From Phycisphaerae bacterium (lineage in GTDB: Bacteria > Planctomycetota > Phycisphaerae > Sedimentisphaerales > SG8-4): a DNA stretch of 13,253 nucleotides. The stretch lies in contig JAUWLI010000039.1 in the NCBI GenBank assembly GCA_030613765.1, positions 1-13,253 of the forward strand, in the 5' to 3' direction. Positions 1 through 6,367 of this stretch are shown here, piece by piece; position 1 is the stretch's first letter, and the number at the start of each line of letters is the position of its first letter. A model generated the notes under the pieces. The model was not told the DNA's origin, made no database searches, and worked only from the letters and a program-made list of their open reading frames with translations. A program made the translations under genes and the position numbers.

Positions 1-149
1 ACGAGCATTAGAACAGCCGTTTGAAGAAATGTCAATCCTGATATTTGCCCAAAGGTTCTATGCGCACGGTTTCAATCTGCCACGGTTCTGCTGCCTGGCT
101 TAGGCTCCATCCTTCTGGGCAGACGGCGCCTTGGGATACGCGATGCCGT

Positions 150-1541
150 TTAGCGACGGCTTTTCCAGCGGTCAATGGCCCTCTTGCCGGCCGGCCGGGG
201 CTTGAAGAAATCGCTCTCTGTGAGTTTGCATTCCCTAATCATTCTGCAACAGTATTCGAGATTTCCCAGGTCTTTTCCGCCGTTGTTTGTCCCCAGTGCA
301 AATTTAGCACCGGCTTTCTTTGCCAGCTTTATGAACGCGGCACTGGGAATCATAAAACGAGCATTAATCTCTATAGCGACGTCATTTTTGACAGCGGCCT
401 CGATGACTTTCATCATGCGCTGCTTAGTCCACAAGTCATCGTATCTACCTGCGATTTCTGCGGGCAGGAATGTCGGATTGACATAAATATCTATGGGCTC
501 ATTATTCAGGATTCCTACAGTCTTTGCCAGAAGCATGTCCATGAACTGCTGTTCATTACCAATGTTCACCTCATCTTTGATCCACAGGCGGGTCCTTCTG
601 CCCCTGTCATCCGTGAAGGTCATTGCATCGGTGAAGACGTAATCGAATTTTGCTATCCATTCCGGAGAAAACATTCCCAACCACTCTCGTCCCTCGGCCT
701 GCATTGCTTTGTAGACGGGCTTGCCCTCGAGTTTTTCGAGGAAGTCTTTTAGTCCATCGTCGTCGGTGACGTTAAAGCCAAGGCCGCAATTCTGGGCGAT
801 GCCGAACTTGACGCCCCTTTTCTTCGACATCTTGACGGCTTCTTCGATGGTCAAACCCCCTTTTAAGTGTACGTGATAATCGACGAGGCCAAAGTCTATG
901 ACGGGAAGCGGCCTGACCCGGATGTTCTTATAGTAAACGGTGCTGCCCGGGTCATGTCCCTGCAGGGCAAATGTGCCGCTTGACAGGACGCGTTTTGAAA
1001 ATCGCGAAGGCGGGCGTGGTGGATTGTCCTCTGTCCAATCGACCACTTCCTTATCATCTATTTTGATAATTACGCGCCTGCCTTTGACGATTATATGCTC
1101 GGTAAACCACTCATCGTCACCTACAGTCTTCCTGTTGACATCACGTATCATATACAGACTGCCGGTCTTTCTGGGATCTCTTTCATAAGAGTTGTTTACC
1201 TGGACCTCGAATCCCTTATCAGGCCAGCCTGTTTGCTGGAATTCTGTGTGGAAGTAGATGCCTCCATTCGCGCCCGATTTAGTCATTACATCGACCTTCA
1301 GCTCGAAGTCGGTGAAGATTGCATTTTCCACCGGCCCTACATAGAAAAGATGACTGCGTGGTCCGTTTGCAACAATCGCACCGTCACTAAGGGTGAAGCT
1401 GGCTGTGTTCTCACTTGCCTTCCAATCGTTCAGTGTTCCGTCAAACAGCGATATCCAATCCTGCTCGGATTCATTTCCAGATACAAGGCCGGAGCCGGTA
1501 GAGAAAATGAACAAACAGAGAAAAAATATCTTCTTTTTCAT
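150..1541 (-). CDS. Secreted DUF1080 (3-keto-disaccharide hydrolase-like) / PHP-like fusion protein
   Basis: A 463-residue exported protein. The reading frame is open back to a GTG at 1556, but a ribosome binding site (GAAAGGA) lies inside that extension, 7 bases before the ATG at 1541, so I start at the ATG. Residues 1-22 are a signal peptide (KKK followed by a hydrophobic run). Residues about 28-212 match the DUF1080/3-keto-disaccharide hydrolase beta-sandwich, which begins WISLFDG and ends YYKNIRVRPL; this family acts on oxidised glycosides or binds polysaccharide. Residues about 216-450 resemble a PHP-type metal-dependent hydrolase, with DYHVH (His223, His225) and EIN (Glu391). The site where PHP enzymes usually have a GSDAH-like motif reads GTNNGG (427-432), so metal binding may be altered. 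Gene 1639-2199 lies 97 bases upstream. Carbohydrate breakdown outside the cytoplasm is inferred. The DUF1080 call is strong; the PHP call is moderate. Confidence 0.82.
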   Translation of the reverse strand: MKKKIFFLCLFIFSTGSGLVSGNESEQDWISLFDGTLNDWKASENTASFTLSDGAIVANGPRSHLFYVGPVENAIFTDFELKVDVMTKSGANGGIYFHTEFQQTGWPDKGFEVQVNNSYERDPRKTGSLYMIRDVNRKTVGDDEWFTEHIIVKGRRVIIKIDDKEVVDWTEDNPPRPPSRFSKRVLSSGTFALQGHDPGSTVYYKNIRVRPLPVIDFGLVDYHVHLKGGLTIEEAVKMSKKRGVKFGIAQNCGLGFNVTDDDGLKDFLEKLEGKPVYKAMQAEGREWLGMFSPEWIAKFDYVFTDAMTFTDDRGRRTRLWIKDEVNIGNEQQFMDMLLAKTVGILNNEPIDIYVNPTFLPAEIAGRYDDLWTKQRMMKVIEAAVKNDVAIEINARFMIPSAAFIKLAKKAGAKFALGTNNGGKDLGNLEYCCRMIRECKLTESDFFKPRPAGKRAIDRWKSRR

Positions 1542-1638
1542 CTCAATTCCTTTCACAGGTTTTCGGCATTTTTCAGCGAACTAAAAAGGCAACGCTGCTT
1601 CGCGCTCTTACGAAAGACACAAATTGGTTGTATAACTT

Positions 1639-2199
1639 TTAAGCGGCTTCTTTTTTCCTGACGGGCTGGCGTTTGAAATCCATAGTGAACCACGGCTCAT
1701 CATTAAGCCCGCCGTTCTCGTCCAGACCATAGATCGCGATTTTTATTGTCTTGGCATCCACGTTCGTATAGACGGTAGCACTCTTTCGTACATTGCCTTC
1801 AACATCAACATACTCACTTTTCGAGACAAGCGTGCCATCCTCCCGTGCTTCCCATGTTGCCTTAGACCTGCCACCTCTGTTGTCAACGCTCACCTGGGTG
1901 GCCTTTTCCTCGCTCGGCACGTTGAAGATCATGCCGCGCGAAGCATACTCACCCATCTTTAAATCAACGGTCAGAAGATGTCCGTTAAGCTCCCACTTGT
2001 ACACTAACAGTATGGTTGTGCCGTTGTCGGTTTTGGCAGTCCATCGGCCGGCCAACCAGTCATAGCCGTAAACAGTCACAAGGTCGCGCAGGCTTTGCTG
2101 AGCTACTGCCGAGCTGCTCCAAATAATGAGGACGGCTGTCATTAAAAACATAGTTTTTGACAAGCTCACCTTTACCTTTGCAGTTGTTCTTTCTTTCAT
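1639..2199 (-). CDS. Exported lipocalin/DUF1579-like hypothetical protein
   Basis: A 186-residue protein. The frame extends upstream to 2235, but AAAGGAG sits 9 bases before the ATG at 2199, which makes that the start. The N-terminus is basic and is followed by a hydrophobic segment ending SSSAVAQQ, a typical signal peptidase I site (AVA before QQ). The mature part opens with YDWLAGRW, then alternating beta-strand-like segments (LLTVDLKMG, TVYTNVDAKTIKIAIYGLD), and ends WFTMDFKRQPVRKKEAA. This pattern of a WLAGRW-type opening followed by about eight strands resembles DUF1579 and other lipocalin-like small beta-barrels, but no catalytic residues can be named. It may bind a small ligand in the periplasm; that is inference. 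It has its own likely promoter at 2291-2319 and may be cotranscribed with the DUF1080-PHP gene 97 bases downstream. Confidence 0.75.
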   Translation of the reverse strand: MKERTTAKVKVSLSKTMFLMTAVLIIWSSSAVAQQSLRDLVTVYGYDWLAGRWTAKTDNGTTILLVYKWELNGHLLTVDLKMGEYASRGMIFNVPSEEKATQVSVDNRGGRSKATWEAREDGTLVSKSEYVDVEGNVRKSATVYTNVDAKTIKIAIYGLDENGGLNDEPWFTMDFKRQPVRKKEAA

Positions 2200-2549
2200 T
2201 GCTTTTGCTCCTTTCTTTGATTGAATTTTCACCACACATTTCCAATTTGAACGCCGTTATTTACCCCGAAAAGCTACCAAGACCGATAAGAGTATATTCT
2301 TCTACGGCTGCAAAATCAAGAGGAAATATGCTCATTTTGATGTGAATTTTAGCGTATTTTATGTAACATCACCACAGCGGGGCCGAGGTGTAAGAGTATG
2401 GAGGATTCGGATTATTCCCCTGCCTAATCTTGTCCCGATAGTTCTTTGACGACAATCAGAATCGAATACCAGTCTGAGATTACCGGCCGGCATGTCGTCA
2501 GGCTGGTAGTCGAACATAATGGGCAGCTTGCACGCTTCCGCTATTAGCA
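2200..2549. other. Intergenic region with one promoter
   Basis: About 350 bases between the lipocalin-like gene and the small lipoprotein. Apart from the promoter at 2291-2319 I see no convincing gene or terminator. Minus-strand frames open across 2359-2583 have no recognisable family, no good ribosome binding site, and overlap the end of the lipoprotein gene. Confidence 0.5.
2291..2319 (-). promoter_or_regulatory. Sigma-70-type promoter for the lipocalin-like gene
   Basis: Read on the minus strand, TTGATT (2314-2319) is followed after exactly 17 bases by TATACT (2291-2296), four and five of six matches to the consensus. It would give a leader of roughly 85 bases before the ATG at 2199. No other match of this quality was seen in the 2200-2549 gap. 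Confidence 0.5.
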
Positions 2550-2762
2550 CTAATGTGCGTAGTAGTCCCTTCGCTGTCGCCATCTATAAGGCGGCCTGCC
2601 GGGCCGAACCGGATACACTCTTGAGTGTAGCATCGGCCTCCTGTGCGTTCGCGTCGATAACTGTCTTGGCCCTCGATGGACATAGTGTTCTTTAACAACC
2701 GTGCAGCCAGTCAGCGAAAGAACCAAAGAAACCAACATACTAATCAACACAATCCTTTTCAT
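2550..2762 (-). CDS. Small Arg/Pro-rich lipoprotein
   Basis: A 70-residue protein with a lipoprotein signal: MKR, a hydrophobic run, then the lipobox LTGC with the acylated Cys at position 20. It is probably lipid-anchored. The remainder (TVVKEHYVHRGPRQ onwards) is rich in Arg, Pro, His and Tyr and low in hydrophobic residues, suggesting an extended, positively charged tail that might contact peptidoglycan or polyanions; this is inference. AGGAG lies about 8 bases before the ATG at 2762, and a short dyad (GCTTA/TAAGC, 2764-2779) places that AGGAG in a loop. The signal peptide and ribosome binding site argue for a real gene despite its size. The abrupt end at DYYAH may mean it was once longer. 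Confidence 0.7.
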   Translation of the reverse strand: MKRIVLISMLVSLVLSLTGCTVVKEHYVHRGPRQLSTRTHRRPMLHSRVYPVRPGRPPYRWRQRRDYYAH

Positions 2763-2798
2763 GGCTTAATCTCCTAAGCAAAAGTTTCATGTCAGCTT

Positions 2799-2823
2799 CC
2801 GCTGCTTTTTGGCCGAGCAGCGG
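2799..2823. repeat. Hairpin-forming inverted repeat upstream of the lipoprotein gene
   Basis: CCGCTGC (2799-2805) and GCAGCGG (2817-2823) form a perfect 7-bp stem with an 11-base loop. On the plus strand it is followed by TTTTT, like an intrinsic terminator, but no plus-strand gene precedes it. On the minus strand it falls between the PPC-domain gene and the lipoprotein gene and lacks a T tract after the stem. It may be a weak terminator or a leader structure. Confidence 0.4.
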
Positions 2824-2950
2824 TTTTTATAACTCTTTCTATTTATAAAAGGCAATAACTTAGTGGCAGGTAACAGGATTAAATTTGAGGTGAACAGCCG
2901 GCACTGAACATAATGGATTTACAGAAGCATGAACCTTCAGTCGAAATGAA

Positions 2951-3382
2951 TCACATATCCCACAAGGGCAGGCCGGTTTCTTCGTCATAAGCACGGTGCA
3001 TCTGCGGCCCCTTATAGACATCGATGATAAACTCGCACGCAAAAACAACAGTGCCCGGCACCAGATGCCCGCCGTATGCTCGACCTTGTGCATCGGACAG
3101 AGTGATATGGGCATGAACCATGGGTTTGCCATCTCGCACCGATATGTTACCGAAGAGATTGGTTATCTCCAGGTTTTCTTTGATGTCAAAGAATTCGTAC
3201 TTGCGGTTTTGCTGATTGTAGTAACCAAGCCTGGCCTTTTTGACGGCCCCAAGCGCTCCAACACGACCAAGGTGTATGTCGTTTTCCTCGCAGACAGATG
3301 TCAGCTCTTCGAGTAAATCGCCATCGTGTTTTAACTTGCCGATGAAAATTCGCTGTAGTTGAACTTCATTATAAATCGCCAT
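2951..3382 (-). CDS. PPC/DUF296-domain protein
   Basis: A 143-residue cytoplasmic protein that is essentially one PPC (plant and prokaryote conserved, DUF296) domain. Signs of the family are the opening RIFIGKLKHDGDLLEELTSV, the middle HLGRVGALGAVKKARLGYYN, and the core MVHAHITLSDAQGRAYGGHL (about residues 88-107) with the HAH residues and GGH that form the family's likely metal- or ligand-binding patch. Bacterial members usually consist of this domain alone, without the AT-hook of plant homologues, as here. They form trimers; a DNA-binding role is established only for plant proteins, so function here is open. Start chosen at ATG 3382, with AAGGCGG about 5 bases upstream. There is no signal peptide, unlike its neighbours. 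Confidence 0.85.
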   Translation of the reverse strand: MAIYNEVQLQRIFIGKLKHDGDLLEELTSVCEENDIHLGRVGALGAVKKARLGYYNQQNRKYEFFDIKENLEITNLFGNISVRDGKPMVHAHITLSDAQGRAYGGHLVPGTVVFACEFIIDVYKGPQMHRAYDEETGLPLWDM

Positions 3383-3628
3383 TTGTTCCGCCTTACAATT
3401 GATTTTACCTTAAACAAAAATCTTCTGCCTTGAACACTCAACCGTACCAAGGAAACTCCCTTTATTATCCAGGAAATAGCCGCTGTTGTCCAAAAGAATC
3501 GACGGCATATCTCAAGGCCGATTTCCGAAAAAGGCCCTCCCCGGATTCACGTTACATCGAGGCCATCACAAAGAACCCAAAGCTGGATACTTCATTTCTT
3601 CTGATAGACCACACAGTGCTTATAAAGA

Positions 3629-4459
3629 CTATGGTATTTTTCCCCAAACGGCTATCCGCATATCCCTCAAGTCCTGCCTGTACTCAACGGTTCCAGTCCC
3701 GGGCGTATAGTCAGGCTGGCGTCTCTGTCCGGCGTCTACCGTTCCCGTTCCTTTCCACTTCCAGAATCCACTGTGGCCATCTGCAAAAACAAAGGTCATG
3801 CCTCCGGTGTGTCGCGCGGGGGGCGGGTCCCACCATTTTCCCGGAGTGGTGTACCCAACCCTGAAACCGGAGTTGTTCACCCAGCCTTCACAAACAGCAA
3901 TGATTCTGTCGTGTGGTCTGCGAACAAGCGATCTGTTCTTAACGCACAGCATACTCGCAGCGGTGCCGAGGTGGTCAACCGGACCTCTGTCACCATTCAG
4001 GGAGCAAGTGATAGAGTAGGTCCGCATGTGTCCGGCCTTGCCGCCCGGGCACTTGTAAGCTTTTACGTTCTGGTTATTCGGCCATAGTGCTCCGTCTTTG
4101 ATGAGTTGTTCTTGGTCGTGCTTGGATATCTTGGGGTCGCCGGTGGCAAGGTCGATCTCTATCCCTCGTGCCCAGGGTATCTCGACCCTGCCATCTGCGG
4201 TTGGCCTGTCGTCGGCTGGGTTTGGTCGTGGCAGGCCGTTAGCATTGACGCTTGGCTGGCCGTTGACAATCTTGCCATCGTTATCATCGGCGTATATAAC
4301 CCATGCAATTGCCAAATCCTTGAGATTGGCGGTACAAACCGCGCGTCTGGCATGCTCTCTGGCCATTTCCAGTGCGGGCATCAATAACGCCAATAATAAC
4401 GCAATAATGGCAATTACGACCAGAAGCTCTATTAAGGTAAATCCTTTTTGTTTATCCAT
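3629..4459 (-). CDS. Prepilin-type pseudopilin with H-X9-DG motif (paralogue without insertion)
   Basis: A 276-residue protein with a classical type IV prepilin/type II secretion pseudopilin leader: MDKQKG, cleavage before Phe, then [19 protein letters not shown] with Glu at +5 of the mature protein. After the helix come a Cys-containing region ([19 protein letters not shown], about 136-153) and the planctomycete H-X9-DG motif (His217, Asp227-Gly228 in ADGH). These are surface or secretion-machinery-associated proteins processed by prepilin peptidase. AAAGGAG precedes the ATG at 4459. It is the last gene of the sigma/pseudopilin cluster, 81 bases after its paralogue; the two share the MRTYS block, the RPH(D/E)R block and the C-terminal RDMR...WGK(I/L)P, indicating tandem duplication. 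Confidence 0.88.
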   Translation of the reverse strand: MDKQKGFTLIELLVVIAIIALLLALLMPALEMAREHARRAVCTANLKDLAIAWVIYADDNDGKIVNGQPSVNANGLPRPNPADDRPTADGRVEIPWARGIEIDLATGDPKISKHDQEQLIKDGALWPNNQNVKAYKCPGGKAGHMRTYSITCSLNGDRGPVDHLGTAASMLCVKNRSLVRRPHDRIIAVCEGWVNNSGFRVGYTTPGKWWDPPPARHTGGMTFVFADGHSGFWKWKGTGTVDAGQRRQPDYTPGTGTVEYRQDLRDMRIAVWGKIP

Positions 4460-4540
4460 AATGATACTCCTTTCTTCTCAACTATCTCCTGTTCGGAACC
4501 AGCCCCAAAAAAATTAATAACAATTCCATACTTATACATC

Positions 4541-5401
4541 CTAAGGTAATTTCCCCCATATATCCCTCCGCATGTCCCTGCAATCCTGGCTGCCATCAGA
4601 GTTCGAAGGTGGACCACTCGTGCCAAACATTCCAAATGTTTTTGTATCTATACCCGCCCACTTCCTGTATTCGGTGTGGTTATCTGCATAGGCAACAGTT
4701 GTGCCGCCGCCATGCCGTACAGGAGGTGAATCTATCCATTCCTGATTGAAATAACTAATTTTGAAACTGTGTCCTTTAGTCGGGTCCGGGTCGTTGTTGA
4801 CAATCGTCCGGCCTTCATCGATGAGAATGACCCTCTCGTGTGGTCTGCGAATAAGCGACCTGTTCTTAATCCATAGCATCGCGTTATTATCGACAAGATG
4901 GCTGCCTTCGCCGTTGACAGAACAGGTCACCGAGTAGGTACGCATGTGTTTGGCTTTACCGCCCGGGCACTTGTATACTTTTACATTCTTGCTATAAGTA
5001 TATAGTATCCCCTTTTTAATCTGTGCCTGCTGGACATTTGTGGAAGCAGCAGGGTCGCTCTCGAAGGCCCAGGGTATCTCCTCATACACCGTGGTTTTGC
5101 TGCCGGCGACAACCGTCTTTAATCGCGGCTGTTCTGCGGTCTCACCGTTAACGAGCTTGCCCTCGTTGTCATCTGCGTACATAATCCATGACAGTGACAA
5201 ATCCTTGAGATTACCGAGACAAACCGCACGCCTGGCCAGTTCTCTGGCCTTGTCCAGTGCCGGAATTAATAGTGCCAATAATAACGCAATAATGGAAATT
5301 ACTACTAAAAGCTCTATTAAGGTGAACCCCGTTAGAAATCTTTCCCTTTCCTGATTGGAAATCGTTATTTCTAACGGGGTGAATCCTCTTTTCTTATCCA
5401 T
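4541..5401 (-). CDS. Prepilin-type pseudopilin with a palindromic insertion in its leader
   Basis: A 286-residue paralogue of the following gene. The ATG at 5401 has AAAGGTG upstream. The protein begins MDKKRGFT, then 19 extra residues (from PLEI to a second TGFT), then [18 protein letters not shown]. The normal leader is therefore interrupted, and a GFT cleavage context occurs twice (residues 6-8 and 25-27); the second is followed by the true hydrophobic helix, so cleavage probably occurs after Gly25. The rest matches the paralogue: [30 protein letters not shown], and a variant of the H-X9-DG motif in which the Gly is Asn (His230, Asp240-Asn241). It starts 29 bases after the preceding pseudopilin stops, consistent with cotranscription. 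The insertion is exactly in frame and the remainder intact, so I treat it as functional. Confidence 0.87.
   Translation of the reverse strand: MDKKRGFTPLEITISNQERERFLTGFTLIELLVVISIIALLLALLIPALDKARELARRAVCLGNLKDLSLSWIMYADDNEGKLVNGETAEQPRLKTVVAGSKTTVYEEIPWAFESDPAASTNVQQAQIKKGILYTYSKNVKVYKCPGGKAKHMRTYSVTCSVNGEGSHLVDNNAMLWIKNRSLIRRPHERVILIDEGRTIVNNDPDPTKGHSFKISYFNQEWIDSPPVRHGGGTTVAYADNHTEYRKWAGIDTKTFGMFGTSGPPSNSDGSQDCRDMRRDIWGKLP
5321..5383 (-). repeat. 57-bp in-frame palindromic element flanked by a 6-bp direct repeat
   Basis: CCCCGTTAGAAAT (5327-5339) and ATTTCTAACGGGG (5367-5379) are perfect 13-bp inverted repeats. An inner dyad TTTCC/GGAAA (5347-5361) makes the whole segment able to fold into a long hairpin. 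The segment is bounded by GGTGAA at 5321-5326 and again at 5378-5383, 57 bases apart, equal to 19 codons. Comparison with the uninterrupted paralogue at 4459 shows what an unoccupied site looks like. It resembles in-frame palindromic elements known from Rickettsia (RPE) in behaviour, not in sequence. Confidence 0.75.
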
Positions 5402-5430
5402 AATGACACACCTTTCTGACTACCTGTGTT

Positions 5431-6333
5431 TTAATGCAAAGCATCCTCCGGCAGATAAAAAATGCCCGGTCCTGCACCACTGGGATAGGGCTCGCTGCCA
5501 TCAGGAGTTATCGATACTTCCATAGGTACTGTTTCTGATGGATAATAGCACTCTACATGCCCATCCGTGTAGCCTGCATGCAGTTTAATCTTGATCATAG
5601 TCAGGTCGGCCCGGCCGCCAGCTGTCGGATAAGACCGAAATGCCGATGAGACGTATGTTCCCGGTGTTAGAGTTGAGTGTATAAATTTCTCACAGCTTCC
5701 GTAAGCGCCTGGGTTTCGCCAGTGATCAAAGCCGAAGTAATCACTTATCAGCAGCTTACTTTTCTCCGGCCCATCCGATGAACTCTGCGGTCCTTTAAAG
5801 ATGCCCCAAGGCTCGGCCATGAAACCTATGTAGTTGAAGTAAAAACAAAAAGTGCCGATTACAGGGTCCGAAACCGGCGCCGTAACGGGATTGTCCCAGT
5901 CATCGCCGGCATCCCAGGCCTGCTGCAGGTATTCGTATTCCTCGGGGGCGTTTGAGCAAAACACTTTACTGGCATCCTCAATATAGCCGCCCAGGTATGC
6001 GCTCATCGAACGATGCAGTTGGGGATTGCGCCTGCGATAACCTGTCAGCATTGTCGGCTCCTGCCAGTTCCAACCGCTCCCACTTCCTATCGTTGCAACC
6101 GATTCCGGGTAACTGCCTTCGTTGTCCACCGTGTAACAGTTCACTGCGGTGACAATTTCCCGCTGGTTTATCATCACGAGCAGCGTTTGGGCTTGACGCC
6201 TGGCCTTATCCAGCACCGGCACCAAAATCGCCATCAACATTGACATGATGGAGATGACCACTAATAGCTCAACTAAGGTAAATCCCTGAGTCTCGCCGCC
6301 CTTCTTCTTAAAATTGTATCCTTTGAATCCGAT
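5431..6333 (-). CDS. Prepilin-type pseudopilin with apparent ATC start
   Basis: The frame encodes a standard prepilin signal, [20 protein letters not shown], but no in-frame ATG, GTG or TTG lies between the upstream TAA (6352-6354) and this signal. The first usual start is a GTG at 6261, which falls inside the hydrophobic helix and would destroy the cleavage site. AGAGGA (6341-6346) sits 7 bases before an ATC at 6333, giving about 300 residues with a 17-residue basic leader (GFKGYNFKKKGGETQG). An in-frame ATT at 6351 is the alternative. The mature part has one helix, a domain with YTVDNEGSYPES, and a late HAGYTDGHVE that resembles a shortened H-X9-DG motif. It is the first pseudopilin after the sigma fusion gene, 34 bases downstream. 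The gene is secure; its start is not. Confidence 0.75.
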   Translation of the reverse strand: MGFKGYNFKKKGGETQGFTLVELLVVISIMSMLMAILVPVLDKARRQAQTLLVMINQREIVTAVNCYTVDNEGSYPESVATIGSGSGWNWQEPTMLTGYRRRNPQLHRSMSAYLGGYIEDASKVFCSNAPEEYEYLQQAWDAGDDWDNPVTAPVSDPVIGTFCFYFNYIGFMAEPWGIFKGPQSSSDGPEKSKLLISDYFGFDHWRNPGAYGSCEKFIHSTLTPGTYVSSAFRSYPTAGGRADLTMIKIKLHAGYTDGHVECYYPSETVPMEVSITPDGSEPYPSGAGPGIFYLPEDALH

Positions 6334-6367
6334 GGTTTTGTCCTCTGCAATTTATTTCTTTCCAATT

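Noticed and set aside
1..149. A minus-strand frame downstream of the DUF1080-PHP gene reading GWSLSQAAEPWQIETVRIEP
   Set aside because: Looks somewhat protein-like but has no start, no ribosome binding site and no family I can name; it may be chance or the tail of an old frame.
2359..2583. A 74-codon minus-strand frame overlapping the end of the lipoprotein gene
   Set aside because: No recognisable family, no clear ribosome binding site, overlap with a better supported gene in another frame, and an arginine-rich tail typical of chance frames.
3490..3540. Possible terminator after the last pseudopilin (GGCC-containing dyad)
   Set aside because: The pairing rests mainly on the self-complementary GGCC and lacks a proper T tract on the minus strand.
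6261..6263. GTG as start of the first pseudopilin
   Set aside because: It would begin inside the hydrophobic helix and remove the whole GFTLVE cleavage signal that is encoded just upstream in the same frame; no ribosome binding site precedes it.
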